A DNA stretch of 64,000 nt from contig NZ_LQOT01000042.1 in NCBI RefSeq assembly GCF_002101585.1, positions 1-64,000 of the forward strand, in the 5' to 3' direction. Positions 6,979 through 15,777 of the stretch are shown here, one piece after another. Position 1 is the first letter of the stretch; every line of letters starts with the position of its first letter. The stretch is from Mycolicibacter engbaekii (GTDB lineage Bacteria > Actinomycetota > Actinomycetes > Mycobacteriales > Mycobacteriaceae). Below the pieces are notes generated by a model. It did not search any database. It was not told the DNA's origin and worked only from the letters and a program-made list of their open reading frames with translations. The translations under genes and the position numbers were made by a program.

Positions 6979-8232
6979 CTACCCCCGCGAGAGCGACACG
7001 GTGTCGGTGTAGAACCGCATCCGCTCGCGCAGCGCCTGCGGGTCGATCCCGAAGTCGGCGGCGATGTAGCGGTGTTGGCCCTTGCCGTGGCGGGGTTGCG
7101 CGCTGCGGTGCGCGGTGATCATCGCCGCGGTGTCGGGAGCCGCCAGATCGGCGGCGGCGTAGATTCGCCGCAGCGTCGCCTCGGGGTCTGCGACCAGATC
7201 GGCGTAGTTGAGGTCGAGCCACGTCACGGCGTGTGCCGCCGGGGACTGACGAGCGGCGACGGCGCGACGCAGCCACAGCTCGGTCTGCTCGGTCTGGAAC
7301 CGACCCACGTCATGTGCGTCGACCTCGTCGCTGTAGGTGGATCGGTAGGTGGCGAACAGGCTGGCCCCGGAGGCCACCGTCTCGACGATGTCGCGGTGCA
7401 GCTGGACGATGCAGGCGCCGGGATAGGTCGCGATCAGATGGTCGAGCTCGGCGGTGTGCGCCGGTGCCTTGAGGACCCAGCGTCGTCCGTCGTCGGCGTC
7501 GAGGATCTGCAGAATGCGCCGGTGCTGAAGGTATTCGGAGGCAAAGGATTCCCCGGCCAGCCACCGCGCGTACCCGTCGAGCCGGGTTGTGGCGGTGAAG
7601 CCCCAGTTGCGCAGGGTGGTGCCCATCGCCAGCACGCATTCTTCGGCCAGGTCCGGCCCGGAGTCGTGGACGGCAGCCATGGTGGGGTTCAGGGTGTGCA
7701 GCATCTGATGGCCGGCCGCGGCGGCAGCCATCCGCTCTGCGCGCTGCGGTGGCGTCAGGTCACCGGCCAGCAGCCAGGGCGCGCCGAGTTCGGCGGGCAG
7801 CGGCGCCCGCAGCCGTGGGTCGCGCCCCAGCAGCCGGAACAAGAAGGTGGTTCCGGTGCGCCAGCCGCCGGTGATGACGATCGGCGCGGTCAGCGGTCGC
7901 TGCTCCAGGCCGGGATGTTCGCGCAGGTAGGTGTCGATAGCCGCGCGGGCGCGCAGTCGCCCGATCGCGGCGCTGTGCGCGTTCTTGGCCCCCAGGGCGT
8001 TGAGCCGGCCGTCCTCGGCTGCCGAGCCCAGATAGTGCTCCAGGCCGGGCTTCCAGTCCGCCGCCTCGCCGAACATCGCTTCGCCACGTCCCCGCGAGGC
8101 CCGGTCGATCACCAGGTCCACGGCCTCGGCGCCGAGCCGATATCTCTCGGGCCGCACCGCCCGGTCCGATTCGGCCGCCCGGTAGATCTCCGCAGCCGCG
8201 GCCGTGCGCGCCGGTGCGTGCCACCGGGTCAA
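6979..8232 (-). CDS. Sulfotransferase family protein
   Basis: A protein of about 417 residues with the PAPS-binding loop GGWRTGTTFLFRLL and later WVLKAPAHTAELDHL and IVQLHRDIVETVAS, the 3'-phosphate-binding segment. This is the large mycobacterial sulfotransferase group, which transfers sulfate from PAPS to lipids or small molecules; the acceptor is unknown. The start is uncertain: TTG at 8232 overlaps the upstream stop as TTGA, the same junction as two other pairs in this window, while GTG at 8256 would add eight residues and overlap by 28 nt. Third gene of an operon with the DUF1214 and dehydrogenase genes. Confidence 0.85.
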   Translation of the reverse strand: MTRWHAPARTAAAAEIYRAAESDRAVRPERYRLGAEAVDLVIDRASRGRGEAMFGEAADWKPGLEHYLGSAAEDGRLNALGAKNAHSAAIGRLRARAAIDTYLREHPGLEQRPLTAPIVITGGWRTGTTFLFRLLGRDPRLRAPLPAELGAPWLLAGDLTPPQRAERMAAAAAGHQMLHTLNPTMAAVHDSGPDLAEECVLAMGTTLRNWGFTATTRLDGYARWLAGESFASEYLQHRRILQILDADDGRRWVLKAPAHTAELDHLIATYPGACIVQLHRDIVETVASGASLFATYRSTYSDEVDAHDVGRFQTEQTELWLRRAVAARQSPAAHAVTWLDLNYADLVADPEATLRRIYAAADLAAPDTAAMITAHRSAQPRHGKGQHRYIAADFGIDPQALRERMRFYTDTVSLSRG

Positions 8233-9344
8233 CGCTGCGCCCGGATCTCGGTGCACCGCACCCGCGTGACGGTGGGAAGCTGCGGTGCACGAGCAGGTTG
8301 CAAGAACCGCATCACCACGATGCCCTCCGGCCGGCCCTCGGTGTCGAGCCAGTCGGCGTCAGTAAGCCCCGGATCCTCGGCGGCCAGCACGAACCGATAC
8401 CGGTTGCCGACGATGCCGGCTGTGGCTCCGGTGTAGGAGATCCGGCGGTGACGGTGATCCAGGGAGTTGAGAAACCGGCTGTAGGCCAGGATGTTCCAGT
8501 AGCGGCAGTCCACCGTCTCCCCCTCGATGAGCAACGCCTCATCGGGTGCCAGCTGCCATCCCCCGCGCAGGTAGTGGATGCCCGGCTCGGTGTACACCGC
8601 CCCGCCGGCCATCTCCTCCCAATGCCGCATCTGGTTGGGTTGGGCCAGATCCGCCGCGGTCGCGGCCGCCCAGATTCGTGGCAGAAAGGTCGTCGCCGCC
8701 GCGAATTTCGTCAGCTGGCGGGCAAACCTTTCCGGGTCGATCGGCGCCGGGATCGGCGGGGGGTCCGCCGGTTCGATGGTGCAGTACCCGAGGGCGTCAC
8801 GCTGCACATCATGGTGAAAGTGCCGCACCCACACCACGGTCGCCCCTGCGGGTAGATCCAGCCAGTCCCCCGTCGCCGGCCGCTGCCCGCCGAGTGCGAG
8901 TTGGTAGCCGCCGGTGTCGTCGAACGTCAGGGCGTCACTGTCGATTCGCGCGGTGGCCTGGGCGTCGGTGCCGCCGGCACCGGCGTACACCGTGATCGAG
9001 ACATAGGCGGCATCGCCACGGTTGCCGCGAATCCGGTATCGCCCGCCCGCCTGAATATCGGCCACCCAGTAGGAGAAGTCCGGGTTGTCCATCAGGAATT
9101 TCTGGCGCCACCCGTTGAACGGCACCAACTCGGGCCGGTCCCGGTCCACCTCGAAGCGGCCCAACTGGTTGGCGACCGAGCGCAGCAGTGCCCGCAGTCC
9201 GTCGGCCTGCTCCATCCGCGACAGCCCCGCGGTGTCGGCGATCACCTGCTCCCCCGCCGCCCGCAGGGCATCGACCAGGCGGTGCCACGCATCGGCCTCG
9301 GGTCGTGGCGGCTCTCGGTGGTCATCAGCGTCTGTCGTGCTCAT
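8229..9344 (-). CDS. DUF1214 domain-containing protein
   Basis: A 371-residue protein whose C-terminal half has the DUF1214 signature CRYWNILAYSRFLNSLD, with a charged N-terminal region predicted to be soluble. DUF1214 proteins have a jelly-roll-like fold and no firmly established reaction. Its ATG overlaps the stop of the upstream dehydrogenase (TCAT at 9341-9344 on the plus strand), and its own stop overlaps the start of the sulfotransferase gene, so the three are translationally coupled and probably act on the same compound. Confidence 0.85.
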   Translation of the reverse strand: MSTTDADDHREPPRPEADAWHRLVDALRAAGEQVIADTAGLSRMEQADGLRALLRSVANQLGRFEVDRDRPELVPFNGWRQKFLMDNPDFSYWVADIQAGGRYRIRGNRGDAAYVSITVYAGAGGTDAQATARIDSDALTFDDTGGYQLALGGQRPATGDWLDLPAGATVVWVRHFHHDVQRDALGYCTIEPADPPPIPAPIDPERFARQLTKFAAATTFLPRIWAAATAADLAQPNQMRHWEEMAGGAVYTEPGIHYLRGGWQLAPDEALLIEGETVDCRYWNILAYSRFLNSLDHRHRRISYTGATAGIVGNRYRFVLAAEDPGLTDADWLDTEGRPEGIVVMRFLQPARAPQLPTVTRVRCTEIRAQR

Positions 9345-10465
9345 CGAAGACTCACTCGCGGATCATGCCGGTACCGCGGCGCGGGATCGTCGATGAGGAT
9401 GCCGGGTTCGGCAGTACAGACCGCGGGCACCGCATCCAGCACCGCGCGCACGGAGGCGTTGGTGATCGGGCTGACACGACCGGTCGGCGAGCCGAACTCG
9501 AACTGTGCTCGCATCTCCGCGGGTTCACCGCTGAGCACCAGGGTGTAGGACACCGGTGCGGTGAACCCGCCGAACGGCAGATCGTCGCCTCGGTAGACCA
9601 ACTCCGGCGCCAGATACCAGCACTCTTCGTTGGTGAAGAAGTGGTGCTCTCCCAGGAATCCGCGATGGGTCAGGTGCAGGGCTGCCGCAGTCCCCTGGGC
9701 GATGGTCGTTGATCCGATGACGGCATCACGGACCGCGGGAAGGCCGCGGAAGGCGGTCTCCACCCGGACCTCGTCATTGCTGGCGCCGTACAGCGCGTGG
9801 GCGACGTTGCCCGTCAGGTCGCCGTAGTAGAGGTCGCCGCCGCGCGCCACCGGGCAGCTCGCATCCAGGGTGTCCAGCTCGGCGCCGAAACCCAGCGCTG
9901 CCAACCCGCCCCACATGCTCGCCGGCGCGCGACTGAAGTCGACCGCCTCGACCGCACGCACGTGCGTTGTCACCGACATCGCGCCGGCCATCGTCATGGC
10001 CAGCCGCTCGACAATGAAGGTCGGGTGCACCCCGGTGCCGAACAGGGTGGCTCCCCCAGCCTGGCAGGCCTGCAGGAGCCGTTCCGGAGTTGCACGAAAG
10101 GCGCTGAGCCAGTTCGGCATCGACACATTGTGGTAGGCGGCGGTGGACACCACGTTGACGCCGGATTCCAGCAGGGCGATCACGTCGTCGTCCAGCCCCT
10201 TCATCACCGCTGCCGGCGACGGCGTGACGATCACACAGTCCGGCTGCAGCGCGATGACGTCCTCGGCGTTCACCGTCGCGGACACACCGATGGCGCCCAG
10301 GCCCACCAGCTCGCCGACGTCGGCGCCATGCTTGGCGCTCTTGCGCACCTTGGCGCCGACGATCTCGAAGGCCGGGTCCTCGAACGCGGCCCGCGCGACG
10401 GCCGACCCCACCTCCCCGGGGCCCCAGATCACCAATCGATAGGGAACGTCGCGACGTAATGCCAT
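9341..10465 (-). CDS. DapB-like NAD(P)-dependent dehydrogenase
   Basis: A 374-residue protein with an N-terminal Rossmann motif (LVIWGPGEVGSAVAR), the DCVIVTPSP strand and GTGVHPTFIVERL in the catalytic half. It belongs to the dihydrodipicolinate-reductase-like group that includes 2,4-diaminopentanoate dehydrogenase and many uncharacterised mycobacterial paralogs; true DapB proteins are about 100 residues shorter. It is the first gene of the coupled three-gene operon. The ATG has GGAGGTGG a few nucleotides upstream. The tandem palindrome at 10508-10539 lies in its promoter region, suggesting control by the divergent TetR. Confidence 0.82.
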   Translation of the reverse strand: MALRRDVPYRLVIWGPGEVGSAVARAAFEDPAFEIVGAKVRKSAKHGADVGELVGLGAIGVSATVNAEDVIALQPDCVIVTPSPAAVMKGLDDDVIALLESGVNVVSTAAYHNVSMPNWLSAFRATPERLLQACQAGGATLFGTGVHPTFIVERLAMTMAGAMSVTTHVRAVEAVDFSRAPASMWGGLAALGFGAELDTLDASCPVARGGDLYYGDLTGNVAHALYGASNDEVRVETAFRGLPAVRDAVIGSTTIAQGTAAALHLTHRGFLGEHHFFTNEECWYLAPELVYRGDDLPFGGFTAPVSYTLVLSGEPAEMRAQFEFGSPTGRVSPITNASVRAVLDAVPAVCTAEPGILIDDPAPRYRHDPRVSLR

Positions 10466-10507
10466 GTGCCACCTCCACGTTCGGCGTCCGGGCGCACCGA
10501 AGGGTCC

Positions 10508-10539
10508 GGAAGCATTTGCTTCCGGAAGCAGATGCTTCC
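10508..10539. promoter_or_regulatory. Tandem palindromic operator between divergent operons
   Basis: Two 16-bp palindromes lie back to back: GGAAGCATTTGCTTCC and GGAAGCAGATGCTTCC. Both have GGAAGC and GCTTCC half-sites at identical spacing. They sit between the dehydrogenase operon start (10465) and the TetR start (10623), the classic position for a TetR-family repressor controlling both directions. Confidence 0.7.
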
Positions 10540-10610
10540 TGTTCCCGGGCCGCCTGTCAAGGTCCGATCGGGACCCCGCGTGCAGCCACTCTGGGGCGAC
10601 CGCAGCGCGC

Positions 10611-10616
10611 TAGGCT
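10611..10616 (+). promoter_or_regulatory. -10 box, leaderless start of TetR gene
   Basis: TAGGCT followed by CCCAGC and the ATG at 10623, giving the 6-nt spacing of a leaderless transcript. Confidence 0.5.
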
Positions 10617-10622
10617 CCCAGC

Positions 10623-11231
10623 ATGTCGAGGCCATATCGTGGCCGCCACGCCGAGGCGCGGTGCGCGGATCGTCGTCAACGACTGGTGCAGGCCGGAATC
10701 CAGTTGGTGGGCACACAGGGCGTATCCGCGGTATCGATGCGGGCGGTCTGCCGCGAAGCGCAACTGAGCCAGAAGTTCTTCTACGAGAGCTTCACCGACA
10801 CCGACCAACTGCTCCAAGCCGTCTACCGCACCACCCTCGACCAGGCCCGGCACACCATCGATGACGCGGCCGCCGGCTGCCCCGATCTGGCCGCGCGCAC
10901 CCGAGCCCGGGTGGATGCCGCCGCACGTCTGGCGCGTGAGGACCCCCGGGTGTGCCGCATCCTGCTCATGGAACCGATCGCCGACGTCCGGCTGCGCCAC
11001 TTCGTCCGGGACATCACGGCCAAGGCGTTCCGTCCGACGACTGAGGATCCCGAAGCCGGCCCGCGCCTCAGGATGCAGTACGCGACCGTGTTCGGCGCCC
11101 TGATCTCCCTGTTCATCGAGTGGAGCGAAGGCAACCTCGGCGCGGACAGGGCGGCGTTCGTCGATTACGTCACGGACATGTTGCTGTCCTCGCCGCTGTT
11201 CCCGCCGAGCCCTGGGACCTCCGCGCCGTAA
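10623..11231 (+). CDS. TetR family transcriptional regulator
   Basis: A 202-residue regulator with an N-terminal TetR helix-turn-helix (LVQAGIQLVGTQGVSAVSMRAV, then SQKFFYESFTDTDQLLQAVY) and a helical ligand-binding C-terminus. It is divergent from the DapB-like/DUF1214/sulfotransferase operon and 61 nt upstream of the GMC oxidoreductase gene. With the double palindrome between them, it probably represses the divergent operon and possibly its own. The ligand is unknown. Confidence 0.88.
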   Translation: MSRPYRGRHAEARCADRRQRLVQAGIQLVGTQGVSAVSMRAVCREAQLSQKFFYESFTDTDQLLQAVYRTTLDQARHTIDDAAAGCPDLAARTRARVDAAARLAREDPRVCRILLMEPIADVRLRHFVRDITAKAFRPTTEDPEAGPRLRMQYATVFGALISLFIEWSEGNLGADRAAFVDYVTDMLLSSPLFPPSPGTSAP

Positions 11232-11292
11232 CCACCCGGCCCGGTCAAGGCGGTGACATAGTGAGACACCCGCATCCCGCGGCAATGGAGGA

Positions 11293-12990
11293 ATGGTGCC
11301 GGAAACAAGCCCTGTGGCCGAATTCGACTTCATCATCGTGGGCGCAGGCAGCGCAGGCTGCCTGCTGGCCAATCGGCTCAGCGCGGACCCGCGACACCGC
11401 GTGCTGTTGATCGAGGCCGGCGGCAACGACGATTGGTTCTGGATCAAGGTGCCGGTGGGCTATCTGTACACCATTGGCAACCCCCGAACCGACTGGTGCT
11501 TTGCGACGGAGGCCGATCCCGGCCTGGCCGGGCGCAGCATCCTCTATGCGCGGGGCCGCGTGATCGGCGGCTGCTCGTCGATCAACGCCATGATCCACAT
11601 GCGCGGGCAGGCCAGCGATTACGAACTGTGGGCGCAGGCCACCGGCGACCAGCGATGGCTGTGGGGCGGCCCGAATCGTCCGGGCCAGACGCTGGCGATC
11701 TTCAAGGAGTTGGAGAACTATTTCGGCGGCGCCGACGACTGGCATGGCGCCGGCGGTGAGATCCGGGTCGAGCGGCCGCGGGTGCGCTGGCGGATCCTGG
11801 ACGCCTGGCAGGCCGCCGCCGCCCAGCTGGGCATCGCGCCGATCGACGAGTTCAACCGGGGCGACAACTCCGGCAGTGCCTATTTTCACGTCAACCAACG
11901 GCGGGGCCGGCGGTGGTCGATGGCCGACGCGTTCCTGCACCCTGTCGCCCACCGCCCCAATCTCACGGTCTGGACGCACACCCAGGCCTTGCGGCTGCTG
12001 ACCGACGATCAGGTTCGGCAGGTGCAACGTCAGGGATCCTGGACGACGGCGCGGCATCGGGTCACCGGAATGCAGCTGCTCAAAGACGGTCGGACCGTTG
12101 AGGTTCGAGCCCGCAAAGAGGTGATCTTGAGCGCTGGAGCCATCGGCTCGCCGCACCTGATGCAGCTTTCGGGTCTGGGCCCGGCCGAGCTTCTCGCCCA
12201 GCACCACGTGCCGGTGGTCGTCGATCTGCCCGGAGTGGGCGAGAACCTCCAGGACCATCTGCAGCTTCGCACGATCTACCGCGTCCGGGGTGCGCGGACG
12301 GTCAACACCCTGTACCGAAATTGGATCACCCGCGCCGGCATGGGAGCCCAGTACATGGTGCTGCGATCAGGGCCCCTGACCATGCCGCCGTCCACGCTGG
12401 GGGCGTTCGCCAAGAGCAATCCCTCGCTGGCCAGCCCCGATCTGGAATGGCATGTGCAGCCGTTGTCGCTGCCGAAGTTCGGCGATCCCCTGCACCCCTT
12501 CGCGGCCATCACTCCCTCGGTCTGCAATCTGCGGCCCACCTCACGCGGGCAGGTGAGACTGGCCGATGCCGATCCGCTGAGCAACCCGAAGATCTTTGCC
12601 AATTACCTGTCCACACAGGCCGATCGCGACATTGCCGTGCGCGGCCTGCGGATGACCCGGCAGATCATGGCGGCGCCCGCCCTGGCCCGCTACCGCCCGC
12701 AAGAGGTGCTGCCCGGTCCGCAACTGGTCAGCGACGAAGACCTGCAGGCGGCAGCCCGCGAACTGGGGACCACCATCTTCCACCCGGTGGGCACCTGCGC
12801 GATGGGCGCCTTTGACGGCCGCGGCCGGCCGAGGTCGGCCACCACGGTGCTCGACACCGACTGCCGGGTATACGGCGTCGCCGGACTGCGCGTGGTCGAT
12901 GCGGCGGCGATGCCCACCATCACGTCGGGCAACACCAACGCGCCGGTCATGCTGATCGCCGAGCGCGCCGCGCGGGCAATCCTGGAATGA
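11293..12990 (+). CDS. GMC family FAD-dependent oxidoreductase
   Basis: A 565-residue glucose-methanol-choline family enzyme: FAD-binding DFIIVGAGSAGCLLANRLS near residue 10, the GMC signature RGRVIGGCSSINAMIHMRG, the second signature GAIGSPHLMQLSGLG, and the C-terminal HPVGTCAMG...NTNAPVMLIAE block with the active-site His and Asn. It is closest to choline- or alcohol-dehydrogenase-like members and oxidises a primary or secondary alcohol. The start at 11293 has GGAGGA directly against it, which is too close; GTG at 11314 just before AEFDFIIVG is an alternative. Probably cotranscribed with the TetR gene. Confidence 0.88.
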   Translation: MVPETSPVAEFDFIIVGAGSAGCLLANRLSADPRHRVLLIEAGGNDDWFWIKVPVGYLYTIGNPRTDWCFATEADPGLAGRSILYARGRVIGGCSSINAMIHMRGQASDYELWAQATGDQRWLWGGPNRPGQTLAIFKELENYFGGADDWHGAGGEIRVERPRVRWRILDAWQAAAAQLGIAPIDEFNRGDNSGSAYFHVNQRRGRRWSMADAFLHPVAHRPNLTVWTHTQALRLLTDDQVRQVQRQGSWTTARHRVTGMQLLKDGRTVEVRARKEVILSAGAIGSPHLMQLSGLGPAELLAQHHVPVVVDLPGVGENLQDHLQLRTIYRVRGARTVNTLYRNWITRAGMGAQYMVLRSGPLTMPPSTLGAFAKSNPSLASPDLEWHVQPLSLPKFGDPLHPFAAITPSVCNLRPTSRGQVRLADADPLSNPKIFANYLSTQADRDIAVRGLRMTRQIMAAPALARYRPQEVLPGPQLVSDEDLQAAARELGTTIFHPVGTCAMGAFDGRGRPRSATTVLDTDCRVYGVAGLRVVDAAAMPTITSGNTNAPVMLIAERAARAILE

Positions 12991-13023
12991 GCCGGTCTGA
13001 CGCGCGGCTCCTGCCGGTGCCCA

Positions 13024-13647
13024 TCAGCGGGCCCGCAGGCCGTCGAGAAGCGTGTTCAATGCCGCGCCGGCCTGATCCCGTGCGGCCCGCTGATCGGACG
13101 CATTGGCCACGAACAGTGCCGTCTCGTTGGCGGCCGCCAACAGGACATGCGCCAGCACCTCCACGGGTTGCCCGGCAGCGATGTCACCCTCGGCGATGCC
13201 ACGTTCGAGCATCATGCGGATAGCCCCGAGTCCGTAGCGGCCTTCCAGCTCCCGCCACTTACCCCAGCCCAGTACCGCAGGACCATCGATCAGCAGGATG
13301 CGCTGGACATGCGGCGTCAGCGATGCGTCCAGAAACCCGGCCAGCCCCTGGCGCAGCTGGTTGAGCGCTCCGTCTGCGGGGTCGGCGAGGCTGTGGGCGG
13401 CCGCCATCACCAGCTCCTCCTCGACGGCGATGAACACCGCCTCGAAAAGGGCCTGCTTGTCGGCGAAGTGGTGATACAGGGCGCCCCGGGTGCCCACGCC
13501 GGCGGCAATAACGATCTCTTCGGTTCCGGTCCGGTGATAGCCCTTGTCCACGAACAATGTTCGGGCGGCAGCGATGAGCGCCGAGCGGGTCGCCTCGGCT
13601 TGTGCGGCTCGTCGCGCCTTGGAATCCAACTGTTCCCGCTCACGCAC
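13024..13647 (-). CDS. TetR family transcriptional regulator
   Basis: A regulator of 207 residues with a standard TetR DNA-binding domain (LIAAARTLFVDKGYHRTGTEEI and TRGALYHHFADKQALFEAVF) and a helical C-terminus. I start it at GTG 13647 because TAGGAT lies 6 nt upstream, fitting a leaderless mRNA; the GTG at 13653 would add two residues. It is divergent from an MFS efflux gene and most likely represses it, using the 20-bp palindrome at 13696-13715. Confidence 0.88.
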   Translation of the reverse strand: MREREQLDSKARRAAQAEATRSALIAAARTLFVDKGYHRTGTEEIVIAAGVGTRGALYHHFADKQALFEAVFIAVEEELVMAAAHSLADPADGALNQLRQGLAGFLDASLTPHVQRILLIDGPAVLGWGKWRELEGRYGLGAIRMMLERGIAEGDIAAGQPVEVLAHVLLAAANETALFVANASDQRAARDQAGAALNTLLDGLRAR

Positions 13648-13653
13648 CGCCAC

Positions 13654-13659
13654 ATCCTA
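13654..13659 (-). promoter_or_regulatory. -10 box of the TetR gene
   Basis: TAGGAT on the minus strand followed by GTGGCG and the GTG at 13647. The 6-nt spacing decides between two possible GTG starts. Confidence 0.45.
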
Positions 13660-13695
13660 TTGCACCCCGCACACCCGTGACCTACAGTCTGTATG

Positions 13696-13715
13696 TCACA
13701 TGCAGCTGTATGTGA
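13696..13715. promoter_or_regulatory. Palindromic operator between TetR and MFS genes
   Basis: TCACATGCAGCTGTATGTGA is a 20-bp palindrome with perfect outer 6-bp arms (TCACAT/ATGTGA) and a CAGCTG core; 18 of 20 positions are symmetric. Its position between the divergent genes makes it the probable binding site of the TetR encoded leftward. Confidence 0.6.
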
Positions 13716-13836
13716 TGCGGTCGGTGACTGCCGGCCCGGTCCACTGGTGGAGGTTCGCGATGCCCCGGCCGTGCGATGGCATCCGCGAATTCGGCGCGCC
13801 TATGTCCGGGCTCTCACCCACCTCGACCGCCGCGTG

Positions 13837-15492
13837 ATGAGCTCACCGGCCACCACATCCGGCCCTGGCCAGATGCAGGTGCCGGTCTCCCCCGGCGTCC
13901 CGGACGCGCGCCCGCCCCTGTCAGCCGGCGCCCGGCGCTGGCTGCTGACCGTGTGCTGCCTGGGCGTGCTCATGGTCATGTCCTCGATGGTGGCCCTCAA
14001 CGCCGCACTGGGCCCCATCGCGACCGAGACCCTGGCAACCCAGCACCAGCTCACCTGGATCGTCGACGCCTACACATTGGTGATGGCATGCCTGCTCCTG
14101 CCGTCGGGTGCGCTGGGCGACCGCTACGGGCGCCGCGGTGCACTGCTGATCGGCTTGGCGATCTTCGGCGCGGCATCGCTTACGCCTATCTTCATCGACA
14201 CGCCCACCGCCCTGATCGCCACCCGGGCCGTCACCGGAGTCGGTGCCGCAGCCATTCTTCCCGCCACCCTGTCGCTGCTGACCGCGGCTTACCCCGCCGA
14301 GGAACGCAACAAGGCCATCGGCATCTGGGCGGGCGCCTGCGCCGGCAGTGCGCTCGTGGGGTTCATGGGCACGGCGCTGCTCACCCAATTCGGGCCCTGG
14401 CAGAACATCTTCTGGTCCTTCGCCGGGGCTTCAGCGCTGCTGTTCGCGCTCGGCTGGACGATCCCCTCCTCCAAGGACGCCGAGTCGGCCCCGCTGGACT
14501 ATGTGGGCGTACTGCTCATCGCTACCGCGGTGGGTGCGTTCGTCTACGGGGTGATCGAGGCCCCCCGGCTGGGCTGGGGCCACCCGCTGGTCTACTGCTG
14601 TCTGGGTGGCGGCATCGCGCTGGCCCTGATCTTCGGCGTCGTCGAACTGCGCCGTACGCACCCACTGCTGGACATCCGGGTCTTCACTCGACCCGAAATG
14701 CTCACCGGATCAATCGCGATGACCACGCTCTTCTTCGCGATCTTCGGGTTCTTCTTCCTCGCCATGCAACACCTGCAGCTCGTCATGGGTTACAGCGCCC
14801 TGCGTACCGCGATGGCCTTGACTCCCCTGGCGGTACCGCTGCTCACCCTGGCGGTGCTGACCAGCTGGTACCTGCCCCGCCTCGGGCTACGGGCGTCGAT
14901 CGCGGGAGGTCTGGGGATCCTGGCTTTCGGGCTGCTGTCCATGCGCAACCTCGAAGTCGGGTCGCCCTACTTCGATCTGGCCTGGCCGATATGCGTCATC
15001 GCCACCGGCCTGGGCCTGTGCAACGCACCGGCGACCTCCGCGATCACCGGCTCGGTACCGGTGAACAAGCAAGGCGTCGCGTCAGCCATCAACGACACCA
15101 CCCGCGAACTCGGCGGCGCGCTCGGCATCGCGCTGGCAGGCTCCGTACTGGCGGCCGGCTACAGCAGTGCACTGGCCCCCGCCGTCGCAGCGCTGCCACC
15201 GCAGGTCAGCGAACCCGCCCGCGGCTCGCTGGCCCAGGCTCTCGCCATCGCCGAACAGCTGGGGACCGCCGGACAGGCCCTGAGCACCGACGCCAAAAAC
15301 GCGTTCCTGCAAGCCATGGACACCTCACTACTCATGCTCGGCCTCGTCGTCCTGGCTGCCGCGGCGTTCATCGCGGTATGGGCGCCCGGGCGCGACGGAC
15401 AACAACTCGCCGCCCTGCGCCCGACATCGGGCAGACACCGGCTCAGTCGACGCTCCCCGCGCCCCCGGTCCCAGACGTTCATCGCCGGCTAA
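13837..15492 (+). CDS. MFS transporter, DHA2 (EmrB/QacA) family
   Basis: A drug:H+ antiporter of about 551 residues and probably 14 spans. It starts with the LMVMSSMVALNAALGPI first helix and has motif A GALGDRYGRRGALLIG in the loop after helix 2, and motif C-like TRAVTGVGAAAILPATLSLL. The start is ATG 13837 (or GTG 13834); the upstream open frame is rich in Arg/Pro and unlike a membrane protein N-terminus. The C-terminus is a basic cytoplasmic tail. Divergent TetR control suggests inducible export of a toxic compound; substrate unknown. Confidence 0.88.
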   Translation: MSSPATTSGPGQMQVPVSPGVPDARPPLSAGARRWLLTVCCLGVLMVMSSMVALNAALGPIATETLATQHQLTWIVDAYTLVMACLLLPSGALGDRYGRRGALLIGLAIFGAASLTPIFIDTPTALIATRAVTGVGAAAILPATLSLLTAAYPAEERNKAIGIWAGACAGSALVGFMGTALLTQFGPWQNIFWSFAGASALLFALGWTIPSSKDAESAPLDYVGVLLIATAVGAFVYGVIEAPRLGWGHPLVYCCLGGGIALALIFGVVELRRTHPLLDIRVFTRPEMLTGSIAMTTLFFAIFGFFFLAMQHLQLVMGYSALRTAMALTPLAVPLLTLAVLTSWYLPRLGLRASIAGGLGILAFGLLSMRNLEVGSPYFDLAWPICVIATGLGLCNAPATSAITGSVPVNKQGVASAINDTTRELGGALGIALAGSVLAAGYSSALAPAVAALPPQVSEPARGSLAQALAIAEQLGTAGQALSTDAKNAFLQAMDTSLLMLGLVVLAAAAFIAVWAPGRDGQQLAALRPTSGRHRLSRRSPRPRSQTFIAG

Positions 15493-15635
15493 TCGTCCTC
15501 AACATCGTCACGGTGCGCGGCCTCGATCACCTCAGGCGGTACCGGCCTCTGCAACCACACCCGCATCCGCAGCAACCCCCCGGTGATCGTCCCGACGGCA
15601 AAGAGGGCGACGATGATCCACAGCGCGGTCGACAT
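15489..15635 (-). CDS. Small single-span membrane protein
   Basis: A 48-residue protein: MSTALWIIVALFAVGTITGG forms one membrane helix, followed by a basic then acidic tail ending RDDVEDD. The ATG at 15635 is preceded by GACAAT at 6 nt, a leaderless-like arrangement, which favours real expression. Its end overlaps the end of the convergent MFS gene by 4 nt. Function unknown. Confidence 0.5.
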   Translation of the reverse strand: MSTALWIIVALFAVGTITGGLLRMRVWLQRPVPPEVIEAAHRDDVEDD

Positions 15636-15777
15636 GCACTGATTGTCCCCCTCTACCTGCCCAGGGCATATCCCCTGCGCTGAATCCTCATTGGCGACAT
15701 CGACTGCACCGCGTTCCAAGAACTGGGGCGGCGTCCACCGTCGCGACCAACGCCCGGTCGAGGGCAGACTGATCGCC

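Noticed and set aside
7072..8436. 454-codon plus-strand open frame
   Set aside because: Antisense to the sulfotransferase gene, whose PAPS motifs are intact on the other strand.
13776..15683. 635-codon plus-strand open frame
   Set aside because: Alternative frame of the MFS gene, with arginine-rich translation and no membrane helices.
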